A program made the translations under genes and the position numbers. DNA of 64,000 nt from Limnanthes douglasii subsp. nivea (lineage: Eukaryota > Streptophyta > Magnoliopsida > Brassicales > Limnanthaceae): positions 286,296,009 to 286,360,008 of the forward strand of contig JAUPFV010000004.1 in assembly GCA_036936605.1 (NCBI GenBank), written 5' to 3'. The notes beneath the pieces are model-generated. The model saw nothing but the letters and a program-made list of their open reading frames with translations. It was not told where the DNA came from and did no database searches. Shown here piece by piece: positions 43,435-55,859 of this stretch (positions are counted from its first letter, which is position 1; every line of letters starts with the position of its first letter).

Positions 43435-46400
43435 TTTCTCTCTCTAAAGCAAAGATTTCCTTGGTAGTTTATGTTTACATCAAGGACTGTATTGATCAAA
43501 GGCGGGTGACTCAATCTTTCTGAGTTGGAGAGAGCACAAAGAGTTGAGAAGGAAAGGCGAATCGCAGCAGGGCTACCCTCATCACCCGTTAACAGACCAG
43601 CCGTCTCCGTTACAGAGTCAGATCGAGGCTCATCCTCCTCCAAAGGTACCAAGCCCAAAAAAATCTTTCAATCCACCCTCTCGCCTATAGTCTCTCGTTC
43701 CTCAGTTCAGGAGTCAGTACCTGCTGTTGAGCCAGGAGTTACAGTCACAAGTGTCAGGAAACCTTCTCCTTTTCTTGCTATGGGCTCAGACACAGAGCAC
43801 TCTCCGGAGAAACTGGTGGTTAAGAGGACAAGCCGGCTGGTTAAGGGGCCAGGTTCCAAGAATACTCCCTCAAAGTCGGGGAAAAAAAATAGTAGTTCTG
43901 GGTCTGGAGTGCCCATCAGAGCTCCCCGGGAAAGGTCATCCGGTCCGGAGGCTAGCAACCCAGCAATTCCAAAAGAGACATCTGCCTCGGAGCCCCAGCC
44001 TGAGGTTAGAATTCAAAGCAACACTGAAATCCAGCAGTCCGGTAGTCAGGTTGAGGCAAGTTTAAATCCTCCCCGGACCACTGCCACTGATATTCCCCCA
44101 ACAATCATGGAGGAAAGAATGGAGGACTCTGTTGAAGAAGTCCTCTTTGAGTCTAAGTCCTCCGGCCAGACTGACAATACTGCTGCTGCCAAAAAAGGTA
44201 AGGAAAAACTGTGCCTGAGGCATCCGGAGCTGCCGGAGTGCCTCGAGGGGAAGATAGGGCCTTGTTTTCACAGGGTCGAACTTAAATATCTCTTGGCCTT
44301 ACAGAAGACCAAGTATGCTTTCATTCACACGGCCGAGCTAGGTCGAATGCGCACAAAATTGGGGATCCCAAAAAACGTGAAGATAAGGATCCCCATAGAT
44401 CCGGAGACTCCTATGGATTGCAAGCGGAACGAAATAGTCTTCTTTACAGAGCTATTTAATTGGGGACTCAGATTCCCATTGGATCCGGAGATTGTCAGAT
44501 ATTTTCATCTGGTCAAACTCTGTCCGAGCCAACTGAACCCCAATGGTTGGTATACTCTGATGTCATGCATCATGGCATCGAGGCTATCCGGGATCCCTCT
44601 CCCTATGGAAGAGTTCGCAGCAGTGACCAACCTTTGCAAACACCACCAATTCCCCTTTTACCACTTCAATATAGGGGACAACTTCAAGGTTGTTAATGAT
44701 CTATTGGAGTCGGAGAGCAAGTGGAGGAGCCAGTTTTTGTTTGTCAGTGGTGCCTGGGAAAACGGCAAGAAGATCAAGGCCGGAGAGAACCCAAGCCTGC
44801 TTAGAAGCAGGTGGAGGAGTGACCGTAAGTTTCATACTTTAAATCTTTGTCCATTTCTCCCTTTTTTAAGTTGGTTTAAATTAACTGGTCTCTCTTTTGT
44901 TTTAACAGAACTGCCTAAGGAGTTCGGGGACTACTTGAAGGTCGGATAGGTTACCTGTGGAAAAATCAATGCCTGGGCTGCTGAGGAATGGGGGAACCGA
45001 TTCCACTCCGCCTTCACCAGTGGGAATTTGGCAAGGTCTCACCTGTGGAACACCACAGGTCGGAGAGACCTGACTTGGGAGGAGCTCACCACCCAACCTT
45101 CTGCGGACACTGTGCTCAAAAGGTCCCATGAACCAGACGGGATGCTCTTCCTACCGGGCCGGGCCAAAGCCCCAAGCAAAATGAAAGGCAGGAAAAGAGG
45201 CAAAAAGGTGGCGAGCGATGCTGAGAAGGATGCCCCAACCGCCCCAGAGGGGCCGGCCCAGAGCCAAATTGATGATGCTCTCTTGCAGGTAGTGGAGCAA
45301 GAGTCCGAAAGGCAGGAAGCAGACCTTCCAAAACCTCCAAGGGCTCCCAAGAGGACTCGCAAACAAGAAGGTGAAGGCGTTGACCGGGAAGCCAAAAAGA
45401 AAAAGGCTTCACATGGAGATGAGCTTGCTCTCCGGGATCCGGAGCCTTCATTCCCAGCTGACCCTTCTGACCCAACGCAGGCCGAAGAGATCCCAAGGGA
45501 CTTTCATACCGATGAGGTGGAAGGGGGAGATCTCAACCTTGATGAAGTGGACATCACTAGTCTAGGTGGGCTTGGTGAATACTTCCTTAGCCTCCCCAGA
45601 GATGAATTCGCAGGGCCCTATATTCCTCCGAGAAGCTCCAATACGGTCAAATTCAATGGTAAGACTTTCATTGTTTCTAGTGAAAAGGACACCATATCCC
45701 ATTCCTTGCTTAGCAATGTGCAGCCAGTTCTCTAGCTGGAAAGACAAGTTCGGGGTCAAGCAGACATCATCAAAGACCTCAATTCTGAGAAGGAAAAGCT
45801 GTCCGAAGACCTCCGCACTGCTACTGCCAATGCTGACATGCTAAAGGAGGCAAATGAGAAGCTGAAAAAGAGTCAAGAGGAAAGCACCACAAAGGTTGCC
45901 ACTCTAGAGGAAACCATTAGAGACCTCCAGGAGAAGCTGTCCGGTGTGGAGAAAGATCTTACCGCCTCGAAAGAAGAGATCAAGGCAAAGGACAAGACTA
46001 TCACCAACTTGACCACTGACAAGATTACTCTTGAGAACGCAGTGTCCAAGGCTAGCGAGGAGAGAAACACTTTGTTAAGGGATCAAGAGGATACAATCAA
46101 TGCCAAGATCAATGCCTACGCCAGCCAGATGATTAAAAGTGAAGAGTTATTGCTTGAGAGGGTGAAGTCTGACATGGTTCTACTCTTTCATGAAAAAATT
46201 CTGAAGAGGAACCTAGGGGACTTGTGGAGCTATGTAGATGATGATGACCTTCCATATCACACAATGGGCGAAGAGGATGGAGTCTCCAGTGCGTCCTCAT
46301 CTGATGATGAAGAGAGGACCGGAGAGAGCCCAGACAGGGAGGAAAATGATCCCAAAGGCAAGAAGGTAGTTGAAGGGAAAAGCGACTTCGAGGGCAAGAA

Positions 46401-46440
46401 GGCAGATGAGGGTGAGCCATCTTCAAAGGCTCAACCTTAA
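43435..46440 (+). pseudogene. E3 antisense ORF (Transposase_28-like), two premature stops
   Basis: The clear frame starts at 43525. Exon 1 runs to 44824, an intron to 44908, and exon 2 to the TAA at 46440. It has an ERRIAAGL N-terminal motif, FLAMGSD, and the conserved domain (LGIPKNVKIRIPIDPETP, NWGLRFPLDPEIVRYFHLV, CPSQLNPN, SGAWENGKK). These are followed by WAAEEWGNRFHSAF, basic runs, a coiled coil (about 45740-46130) and an acidic tail. In-frame TAGs at 44947-44949 and 45733-45735 break exon 2. E2 inserted just upstream and cut it from its presumed promoter at 32947. Function unknown. Confidence 0.82.
44825..44908 (+). other. Intron in the E3 antisense ORF
   Basis: 84 bp, GTAAGTTTCAT to TTGTTTTAACAG with a pyrimidine-rich 3' part. 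Its position corresponds to the E2 intron (between a WR(S/D)-type end and a short basic segment). Confidence 0.8.
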
Positions 46441-46931
46441 CCCACAATTTACTTTGTTTATTTTTTATTCAAACTAAAGTCCTTGGAAGGCCAAGGAACT
46501 CTTTTTGTAATGGTGTCCGGTGCTCGACCGGACAGGTTTTTTGTGTTGTACCTTGACAATTGAAAGTCCTTGGAAGACCAAGGCAATTTTAAGTTGTTTC
46601 ATTTAATGAATATCTCTGTTTTGTGCAACCATCACCTTCTTTCATTGTTCATTTTAATTTTGATAGCCAGAGTTTAAGTAGCTTTTAGATATTGCATTGT
46701 GAGAGTGTTTAAATTTTCCGGCTAGAGTTTAAATAGCCTTTAGATATTTCAGTCTGGATAGTATGATAATGGATTGGACTTTAAAAACACTTAAATTTTT
46801 TTGAAGAAGGCATCGAATTTTATTTAACAACCCGGACACCTCATTAAAACCTCTCCGCGCCACTGGGGAGGAAAGAGTATGCCCCCAAATATTTACATGG
46901 ATGTTTAAACAAGTAAATATTTACACAAGTG
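46441..46931. repeat. E3 convergent 3' region with short duplications
   Basis: AGTCCTTGGAAG(G/A)CCAAGG occurs at about 46478 and 46564, and a CCAGAGTTTAAGTAGC-like unit at about 46666 and 46723. The pairs suggest a decayed version of the tandem arrays seen in E1, E2 and E5. No gene is recognised. Confidence 0.65.
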
Positions 46932-49900
46932 CTATTCCAGGTACATCCGGAGATGCTCAATGTTCCAAGGATGAGTTAGAACTCTACCATCCTTGTCTTC
47001 CAACCACTAAGTTCCAGGCTTGATTCTTTCAACCACCATATACGGACCCTCCCAGGTTGGGGCCAGCTTTCCGAAGAGCTTTTCTTTAGTGTGCAAGAAA
47101 ACCTTCCTTAATACTTTGTCCCCTGGTTGGAAATCCCTTCTTTTAACTTTGGAAGCAAACCTGCTCCTCATCAAGCCCTGATAGTGTGCAACTCTGAGGT
47201 GAGCCTTAACCCGTCTTTCTTCTATCAAATCAAGTTGATTTCTGATTGCCATCTCATTAGTGTGTTCGGAGAAGTAGTGAACACGAAAGGAAGGGAGTGT
47301 CTTCTCTATGGGGGCTACTGCATCCATCCCATAGACCAAGGCAAAGGGTGATTCTTGTGTTGCAGTCCCAGGTGTTTTCCGGCAGCCCCTTCCAAATTCT
47401 TTTTTAACCCGGAGAGTATAGTTCTATTAGCCACTTCAACTTGCCCATTCGCTTGTGGGTGGAAAGGTGAGGAAAAACAATGTTGTATACCCCTTGAGGC
47501 ACAGAAGCTCTCCATTTCTCTGTTGTCGAACTGTGGCCCATTGTCTGTTGTTATTTTATGAGGGACACCAAATCTACAACATATGTTGGACATAATGAAT
47601 TTTATGACAGCTTTTGACGTTGTCCCTGCCAGGGGGGCTGCTTCTATCCACTTCGAGAAGTAGTCTATGGCCACAATTATAGTTTTGCGCCCTCCGGACG
47701 CCACAGGGAGAGGCCCTACTAAGTCCAATCCCCATCGAGCAAAGGGAATGGGCTCAGAAATAGACTCTATAGGAATGGCTGGTACATGAATTTCATTGCT
47801 GTACCTCTGGCATGGGTCACACCTTCTCACCAATTCCTTAGCATCTTTCATGATTGATGGCCAATAGTATCCGGAGAGTAACACTCTTCTTGTTAAAGCT
47901 CTAAATCCACAATGGGATGATCCCTCACCATCATGTAATTCGGAGAGGGCCACTTGTGACTCTTCATCCCCCAAACAACACATGAGAGGTTTACTATATG
48001 ATTTTTTGTACAACACTTCTCTCAATATGATGAAACCACGAGCCTTGTGTTTCAATGTTCTGGCTAGTGACTTATCTGGAGGCACAACACCATCAGAGAG
48101 ATATTGCAAGAGAGGAAACCTCCAGTCTTGAGGCTGTTTCACTTGTATTTCAAAAATTTCCTCTTCTTCACCCTTACTAAGTTGAATAGAAGGGCTTTCA
48201 AGCACCTGGATCCATGGGTATGACTCCGTATATGCTATGGTTGCCAATGAGTCTGCTAGCTTATTTTCTGCCCGGGGAATGTGCTCATAGACAACAGCTT
48301 TAAATTTTAGTGCTTCATTTTTGAGGAGGAGTAAATACTTCACAAGCTGCTCCTTTCTAGCCTCAGATTCGCCTAAGGCGTGGTGGATGAGCAATTGGGA
48401 GTCACTTAGCAGCTTGACCCTCTTAGCCCCACAAATGTTGGCTAACTTGAACCCAGCTATAGCTGCTTCATATTCGGACTCGTTATTAGATGCCCTGAAA
48501 GCAAAACAAATAGCCTGGTACATATTGTCTCCATATAGGGAAGTTAAACATATTCCTACACCACATCCCATATTGCTAGATCCACCATCTGTTCGGACGA
48601 TCCACATTTTCTTATCTTTTATATCAGTAGCTTGCTCTGAATCCCTATCGGAGTGAAATTCAACCAGAAAATCAGCCACAGCTTGGGCTTTCACTGCCGT
48701 CCGGGGAGCAAAGTCTATGTCGAAGTCCCCCAACTCTACCGACCATTTAGTCATTCTGCTCGAAATGTCTGCTTTTTGAAGGATATTCTTTAAGGGAAAA
48801 GAGGTACGGACGATGATAGGATGAGCCTGGAAATAAGGCCTCATCTTCCTTGCAGCTATCACCAGGGCTAATGCCAATTTTTCAAGTTTCAAGTAACGCC
48901 TCTCAACATCTATTAAGCTCTTGCTGATGTAGTACACTGGGTGGGGATGTCTATCGACCTCTCTTACCAGCACAGCACTGATGGCACAACTTGAAACTGC
49001 CAAATATACGAAGAGAGTCTCCCCATCAACTGGTTTGAACAAATTTTTGGGGGAGGACATGTGTTTCTTGATTTCATTGAAAGCCTCATCACACTGTGGG
49101 GTCCACTCGAACCCCTTTGCACCCTTCAAAGTTTGAAAGAAAGGAGCACACCTATCCGAAGACCTGGAGATAAATCTGTTTAAGGCTGCTAATCTCCCCG
49201 TTAATCGCTGTACTTCTTTAATGTTTCGAGGAGGCTCCATTTGGAATAGAGCATTGAGCTGGTCCGGATCGGGCTGTATTCCATGTTCACTTATGATATA
49301 CCCTAGAAACTTCCCGGACTGTACTCCGAAGACACACTTTTCAGGGTTTAACTTCAAATTCACTTTTACCAAGTTGGCAAAAGTTTCTTGGAGATCAGAC
49401 AAGTGCAACTGCTCATCTACACTTTTCACCATCATATCGTCAATGTATACTTCCATATTTCTTCCAATTTGATCAGCAAATGCCTTGTTGACTAACCTCT
49501 GATAAGTAGCCCCAACATTTTTCAAACCAAATGGCATCACCTTATAGCAATGCAGACCCCTGTCAGTGATAAACGTAGTATGCTCTTGATCCTTCGGATC
49601 CACTTGAATCTGATTGTACCCGGAGAAGACATCCATGAAGGAAAGCAGCTTGTTCCCAGAGGTAGAGTCTACTAACTGATCTATCCGGGGGACCGGATAC
49701 AAATCTTTTGGGCAAGCTCTATTGAGGTTTGTAAAGTCAATGCACATGCGCCACTTGCCATTCTTCTTTTTTACTAAGACAGGATTGGCAGTCCACAAAG
49801 GGTATTGAGACTCCTTGATGTGCCCCATCTTCGTGAGCCTGTCAACCTCTTGCACAATGACATCAGCTTTTTCTTTGAAAAAAGCTCTTCTTTTTTGGAC

Positions 49901-50176
49901 TACTGGAGCTACATCTCTCCGGACGGATAGGTGGTGTGATATCACCTCTGATGGAACCCCAGTTACATCAGCATTGCACCAAGCAAAAACGTGCTGATGG
50001 TCTTTCAAAAACTTCAACATTTCATTTTTCAACATTGATGGCATCTTGGACCCTATCTTAACACTTTTACCATCTTCCAGACAGTGTGTTTCAACCTCTT
50101 CGATTGGTATCAATACTCCGGGGGTCTCTCTGGGGTCATCAATGTCACCTTCACCCCCAGAAAGGCCCTCAAACTG
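46932..50176 (-). pseudogene. E3 pol, lightly damaged
   Basis: Follows the UAG in frame and is open for over 900 codons. RT has KWRMCIDFTNLNRACPKDLYP and YIDDM, followed by the degenerate first RNase H (FVYLAVSSCAISAVL). The second RNase H has VRTDGGSS, NNESEYEAAIAGFKLA and SDSQLL. Integrase has SHCGFRAL, CDPCQRY, ARWGLDLVGPL, TTDNGPQFDN and FHPQANGQVEVAN. A deletion near 47380 removes about 14 codons (the part equivalent to WAYRT) and shifts the frame. A TAG at 47007-47009 replaces a tyrosine-type codon before the end (WNIEHLRMYLE). Confidence 0.93.
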
Positions 50177-50179
50177 CTA
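50168..50179 (-). promoter_or_regulatory. Leaky-stop site between gag-pro and pol of E3
   Basis: Minus strand TAG CAG TTT GAG, with TAG at 50177-50179. Frames match on both sides, and the following residues (QFEGLSG, then DDPRETPG) parallel E2 and E4. Confidence 0.75.
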
Positions 50180-52519
50180 TTGTTCATCGATGCGGACTGC
50201 CCCCATCGTTTGAGGAGCCAAGACAGTGGCATAACATTCTCTTGCAATCTTTTGGTTGCTCCGGACAACTCCAACTTGCCCCTGAATAGCATACTTCAAG
50301 AATTGGTGGACTGTCGAAGCCACTGCATGCATCCTAGAGAGCCAAGACCTCCCTAGAATAGCATTATAGCAAGTGGGACAACCCACCACAATAAAGAGTA
50401 TTCTGACCATTTTCTTGAAAGGGCCCTTGCCCAATAACACCTCCTCTTCGAACTCCCCGATCACATCTGCTGAGCTGCCTATGAAGCCCACGATTGACCT
50501 GTCCGAATTCTGAATTACAGCGGGGTTTTTCATTTTCTTGTAAGTGGTTAGGAAAAGGATATTGGCTGAACGTCCAGTATCCACCAAGGTTTGTCTTATG
50601 TCATTGCCCCCTATAGATGCTCCTATGACAACAGCATCCTCATGAGGGCCAGCAATGTTTCTTAAATCATCTTCATCAAACACAATGAAGGGAAATGAGT
50701 TGGGTGACTGATAAGATGCCATGCCTCCTTCTAGCTGGGAGGCCAAAATATGAACATGCCTCTTCCTCGAAGAAGCAGTAGGAGCTGTCATAGTGTCCCC
50801 TCCGAAAATTGTAAGCGACTCGAAAAACTTGATGAACCCGGAGACCGACCTAGAACATTACTCTATAGTACCCACTCTGTTCCGAGTTGGATCGGGATCC
50901 AAGTACTCAGATTCCACGTCAAACCTTTCAACTATAACCATGGCTCCCTCTGGAGCTGCATTACTTGGACCAACCCGGTGAGTGTTATCAGGTCTGTTAC
51001 CCCCTCTTCTTTTCACATAGGCCCCCAGCTTTCCCCTTTCAATCAAGTTTTGAACTTCTTGCTTCAATGCTATGCAATCATCGGTGGTATGACCAATATC
51101 ATTGTGATATTGGCAAAAAGAGTTGTTGCGATGCTCTCTGGGAGACTGCAGTGTTGCCGGTCTCTGGTAATGCACCTCATCTTTTGTTTTATCAAAGATA
51201 GTGGCCACGCTTTCTTTTAACTCAACGAACCACTCCGGTTGGACCCATGGCCCTCTCTTGTTTTTGGATTGTTGACTTTGAGTTGGAGCAGCTGGCTGAG
51301 ACTGAGCTTTTTCCCTACCATGCCCATGTCCGGTTTCTCTTGCTTTGTTCCCGGACTAATTCTGATTTGGAGTTGGTGCCACTGGGGTGGATCTCACCTG
51401 CCTGTGCACCCTGGTTTTCTTTGTTTCACCGACGTTTATTTGTTTGCCAACCTGATTCAGCAACCCTCCCCATGTCATTGCCTTCTTTCTGGTCACTGAA
51501 TCAGCTAGATTGCATGGGTTCAAACCCTGTCTCAAGGATGCTATTGCTACCTGTTCGAAGCAATCAGCCAACCCATTTTTTGTGTTCACAAAACGGCTTA
51601 TGTATTCTTTCAAGGACTCATTTGGCTTATGGGCACAATGGATTATGGTGTCTCCATTGCCCTTCAGCTCTTTACTCCCTACGAACTGCCTTCGAAAGGC
51701 CACCCAAAATGTATCGAAATCTTTAATACAACCCTGAGGGAGGCTGTTGTACCATTTCAGAGCACTCCCCGTAAATGATTGGGAGAATGCCCTACAAAGT
51801 AGTTTATCATCGTCATCAAAGTTCATCATGAAGTTCTTGAATTGCTCCAGATGGTTGTCCGGATCGGTACTGTCATCGTACTTCTCTATTTTAGTGTTGT
51901 CAAACCTCTCGGGGAGGTTTCCGGACAGAATTTTAGAAGACAGTGGAGACTGCCTCCAATTCCTTCCACGACTGAACACAATATCCTCATTAGGAGTTGC
52001 AAAGATACCTGGCTCATCGTGGAAAGCAAAAGGATCCATCAGCATCTTGTCCACATGCCTCTGGTGGTGAGATGATCCATTGCCAATATGCCTTTTCATT
52101 CTTCCATGCCTGTCTCTTTTTCTTGAATATTTCTCAACCTGCTTTTGCTTTTTCCTGGTTCGACCCTCATCGCTGCTAGAGGACAAGGATTTTTCATTTC
52201 CCTCACTGTCCGAAGAGCTACCTGAAGATTCTGAGCTCGAGTCAGAACTCTCCATAGGCTTGGACCGGTGAGACCTTTTGGAACTAGCATGAGTCTTTTT
52301 GGTGCTCACATGAGTTTTGGAAGCCTCATGCTCTCTAGGGTTATCGGTATGATGAGCAACCGATGCTTTGGATTTTTCTTTAACGCCCATCTTGGCCTTC
52401 TCAGCCCTCAGAGCTTCTATTTCACACTTTAGCCTGTCACGCTCTTCGACAGTGTATTCATCGTTCTCTTCCACCACTTCGAGCAAAGCCGGTGGAAGCT
52501 CTGGATTGTCCGGATTCAT
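50177..52519 (-). pseudogene. E3 gag-protease, two premature stops
   Basis: The start at 52519 (MNPDNPE) is chosen by agreement with E2; another ATG is at 52564. It has a basic/serine-rich N-terminal third, a capsid with KIEKYDDSTDPDNHLEQFK and LKWYNSLPQG, a knuckle FCQYHNDIGHTTDDC and a protease loop VDTGRSANILF. The loop has arginine where serine is usual after DTG, which may weaken it. A TAG at 51356-51358 and a TAA at 50858-50860 interrupt an otherwise continuous frame. Confidence 0.92.
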
Positions 52520-52574
52520 ACGGACAGAGTTTTTTGGCAGGTTTTGAATGCTTGATTCAGGCACCTTTCTCCTC

Positions 52575-52590
52575 CCACTGTGGTCGCCAA
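52575..52590 (-). other. E3 primer-binding site
   Basis: The minus strand reads TTGGCGACCACAGTGG just inside the 5' LTR. Confidence 0.65.
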
Positions 52591-52592
52591 TT

Positions 52593-53046
52593 TGGTGTGG
52601 ATAATAATCGCCTGAGGGTAGGCTGGTAATTTCAGTTGGTGTTTTATGGTGGTGTGTGAGTGTTTAAGTGGTGGTGTGTGGGTGTTTTAAGTGTTTAGAG
52701 AGTAGAGAGATAATTAAGTAGCTTGGTAGCAGTTAATTTTCATTTTCCTAGTTAATGCAGGTGGTTGGGTATTTATAGTGTGATGTTTGGGCCCTTATGG
52801 GCTTTCGGGTCATGTTTAATGGACCCGGGTCATGTTCAAAGACCCATGAGCTCTAAGTAGGAAAGCAAGTAGCTTAGTCAAGAAGTGTTTAGGTTTTTTA
52901 GTACTTTTTTCATAGTTCGAACGGTCCTATGGTCATAGTGTTCGAAGTGATCTGTCTGGTCCATGTGACCTGTCCGATCTGTCCGGTCCGGAGGCTTTGG
53001 ACTGATCTGTCCCTGTCCGGGGAGCATGCTGAATTCGGACTCATCA
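52593..53046 (-). repeat. E3 5' LTR
   Basis: 454 bp, TGGTGTGG to TCATCA in window orientation, paired with 32165-32617 and followed by the GTAAA duplication. Confidence 0.93.
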
Positions 53047-53189
53047 GTAAATACTTTGTTTGAAAACTTATGTCAGTATTAGTGACATACTATTTCCTAT
53101 CCTGGTGGCGTATGAAGGTTTTAATGAGGTGCCCTGATAGGTGACTTATATATAATATTTTTTTACCATCTTGAAATAACTTTGATAAT

Positions 53190-53440
53190 TCTCATTATTT
53201 TCGGATTATAAAGGCTTTCCAACGAATGTCGGGCAATAATGTTTATTTTTGTGAACTAGAAGGGCTTTCCAACGAATGTTAGATAATAATGTTCATATTT
53301 TTAAACTATAAGGGTTTTCCAATGAATGTTGAATAATAATGTTCATCTTTTTGAACTAGAAGACTTTTCCAACGAATGTTTGATAATAATGTTCATATTT
53401 TTTTATTAAAAGGATCTTCCAGCGAATGTTGATAAACAAC
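53190..53440 (+). repeat. E5 tandem array, 50-bp unit
   Basis: TTCCA(A/G)(C/T)GAATGT recurs at 53217, 53267, 53317, 53367 and 53417, an exact 50-bp period. Confidence 0.95.
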
Positions 53441-53499
53441 TTAGATTTCATGTGAAAAACTTTGGAAGGAAAAAATGAATGTTTGAAAGTTACTTGAAA

Positions 53500-53800
53500 A
53501 AATTCTTTATATGAAAAGTTTGGAAGGAAAATGTGAGTATTTTTATCAAAGTTAAGTATAAGACATTTTCACATAAAAAACTTTGGAAGGGAAATGTGAG
53601 TATTTTAGAAATTTTAGTTGCAAAAAAAATTCATATGAAAAGGTTTGGAAGGAAAATGTGAGTATTTTTATAAAAGTTAAGCATAAAACATTTTCACACA
53701 AAAAACTTTGGAAATATAATATAAATATATTTTGGAAGGAAAATGTGAGTATTTTTATAAAAGATAAGTATATAGTATTTTCATATGAGAAAGTTTGGAG
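53500..53800 (+). repeat. Second E5 repeat array
   Basis: GGAAGG(A/G)AAATGTGAGTATTTT occurs at about 53522, 53586, 53648 and 53733, together with related flanks. The spacing is less regular than in the 50-bp array. Confidence 0.8.
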
Positions 53801-55159
53801 GATGGAGGAAAAACTATAAAAATGCAAGGGATAATATGTAACTTAAAAACTTCTTCATTAAGAACTTTTACAATACGGAGTGTGTTGTACAAACACAAAA
53901 GTTCAAAAAAATACGATCAGGATATGATTAGTAAGCATGGGTTAGACAAAAAGGTTAAATTTAATATGAAAAGTAATATACCCCAACCTTACTCTGAAAA
54001 TGCACCTTCTTTATTATCTTTCGAGGAACCGGGATCGAAGGAAGAACTATCCAACTTTTTTAGGTCGTTGGTAGTCTCTTCATCCTCCAAAGAAGCTCCT
54101 ACCGGGCGATGTTTTTCTATAACGCGCCCCCAAAGGCTTCCTAACTTCAAATCAAGAAAGCGTTTATGCATCTCTAAGACTAAATCCAGCATGATGTTGG
54201 CATCCTTTATTTCCAAAACGAGCGACGCAACCAGCAGCGTATTCCTCAACATATTTGTTCTTATGATTCTTAGAGTCTTTCCTTAAGGATTATTTCTCAG
54301 CGGGGAGTTTCTCAATTTCCTTAACAACAATCTCGAAGCATTTTTTGTTCTGATAACAAGAATCAAAGAGACCATCAATGAGAGTGTTCCTTTCAATATC
54401 ATTAGTGATAAATTGTTCCCTTTCGTCATTAAATTTCTCCTTTTTCTCGGACAGTTTTCTCTCTAATGCAGTAATTTTTTTCATATACTCAGCAAACATT
54501 TTCTTCTCATGGGCAAGTTTATTTCCTAACCTCTTCACCTCAACTCTTCTTCAGATGACTTCATTTTTATAGTGATATTTTTTGTTAGCCTTCCTTTCAA
54601 GGAGAGCAACAACGTGAAGCAACTTGTTAAGCTCATTCGCCACGAAATTATTTGCATAAACGTCAAAATAAGCCGAGGCAGGGGAAACATTTTCTACGTC
54701 CTCAGAAAGTTCTTCATGGTTTCCTTGATCAGCAGTTTGTTTTATTTAGGGAAAAGACTCCCAAACAGAGTTTGAATAAACAACAACAACCTTTTTTATA
54801 GGAGGAAATCTCGGACATGTAGTGTTATCCTCCTCCCCTCCCCTCCACTATCAACCTTTTTCTTTTTTTCTCCTTGGAATAAAATATTTTTTGTGGTCTT
54901 ATAACACCATCCTCCTGAGCAGGTCTTACTTCAACCACAACTTCAGGGGGAATATCAACGCCTTGTTCTTCCCGAACCTCAGTCTCCGAGTTAGCATCAC
55001 CATCAGTGTTGTCCTCCTCCTCATCAGATTTTTCAGCGTCCTTATAACTGGGAGCCTTAGCTCTTGTGAGAAGGAAAACTAGATTATCCAAGACTTTTAA
55101 TCTCTTAAGTATTGCGCTTTTCAGGGGGGCACCATAAGTTCATTTAATGACTTTTCTTG

Positions 55160-55506
55160 ACCTGGGTCACACCTCCAAATATGGCTCCTAACCAAATTTG
55201 AAGGATTAAAAAATATGTAGAACTTATAATTCCAATTGTTACCAGCCCAAAAGTTCAACTAGGTAAAGATTTCACTTGTTGATTTAACGTGGTCTGCAAA
55301 CGGCTTGGAAATCCCCTTCATAGTTGTTACAATGAAATTATTTAGAAAGAATGGTTTAATAAGATAATATAAGAATGAAAACAAGTACCTCGTCCGGTCC
55401 ATTTCTAAAGTTAACCGATGGGGCATTTCCTCGGATGCACAAAGCCGGTCTCCCACAGCCCGAACATAAAAATAAATTATTGTTTCCATTTCTTATCAAA
55501 TTCTAA
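55160..55506. repeat. 347-bp direct repeat, left copy
   Basis: Matches 59901-60247 over 347 bp with fewer than about ten differences and no net length change. It covers the aORF intron and adjoining exon ends and flanks the chromovirus-like insertion. Confidence 0.93.
55316..55388 (-). other. Intron in the E5 antisense ORF
   Basis: 73 bp on the minus strand, AG|GTACTTG to ACTATGAAG|GG, at the same protein position as the E2 and E3 introns. It is also present in the right repeat copy. Confidence 0.7.
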
Positions 55507-55859
55507 TAAATATTTCAAAACTTTATATTTTCTTCTAAGACTTAGAGAATAAAAGATAAAGTGATACATAGTAAACGTAGAGAAGCCAATATAGGGAAAC
55601 CCTAATTTTCTTTATCAAAATTCCCCTGTTACATCGTAAACAAAGTCTGTTTAAATAAGGGTTCGAATGAAAACCCTAATACGAAAATACGAAAAATGCC
55701 CGAAAGTAATAAAAATTCGAAATAAAATAGTAAATGACTCTGAATGCCCAAAAAACACCATATGTCACGAGCATAAGCTGGTGAGTTCAACTCGTAGCGT
55801 CGTTCCCTTCGAAATAAGGTGTTGTGGGTCAAAATTGGTCACATGGAGCTCCAAAACTG
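55507..55859 (-). repeat. Partial 3' LTR of the chromovirus-like element
   Basis: Non-coding sequence after the integrase stop, with AGGGTTTTCATTCGAACCC-like and TTATTTAAACAGACTTTG segments on the minus strand. It is cut by the 347-bp repeat, so its R-U5 end may be missing. Confidence 0.5.

Larger units (their letters stand above)
32165..53046 (-). mobile_element. E3: Tat-type Ty3/gypsy element, carrying E2 inside
   Basis: LTRs at 32165-32617 and 52593-53046 flank the element, with a perfect duplication GTAAA at 32160-32164 and 53047-53051. Without E2 it is about 10.5 kb. Minus-strand order: LTR, PBS, gag-protease, UAG, pol, repeats, opposite-strand aORF, LTR. The LTRs differ at roughly ten sites by eye, so it is fairly young but older than E2. 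Premature stops in gag, a small deletion and a stop in pol, and stops in the aORF make this copy non-autonomous. Confidence 0.95.
53989..55506 (-). pseudogene. E5 antisense ORF, exon 2 and end of exon 1
   Basis: Minus strand. Exon 1 ends HRLTLEMDRTR (compare SRLTLTWRDS in E2), then comes an intron (55316-55388) and exon 2. Exon 2 has NFWAGNNWNYKF and NPSNLVRSHIWRCD, parallel to WGNGFHSAF and NFVNSHLWR, then an acidic part, a coiled coil (54290-54538) and the conserved end RFLDLKLGSLW with an acidic tail, stopping at 53989. Stops and frameshifts are frequent. The upstream part of exon 1 lies beyond the inserted element, at 59901-60560. Confidence 0.75.

Noticed and set aside
45039..45496. Minus-strand ORFs opposite the E3 antisense ORF
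   Set aside because: Low-complexity shadows of a GC-richer coding strand, with no domain and no counterpart in E2.
33018..53046. Calling E2 and E3 one large Ogre-type element
   Set aside because: Each has its own LTR pair and its own perfect TSD, and each about 10 kb; they are nested, not fused.
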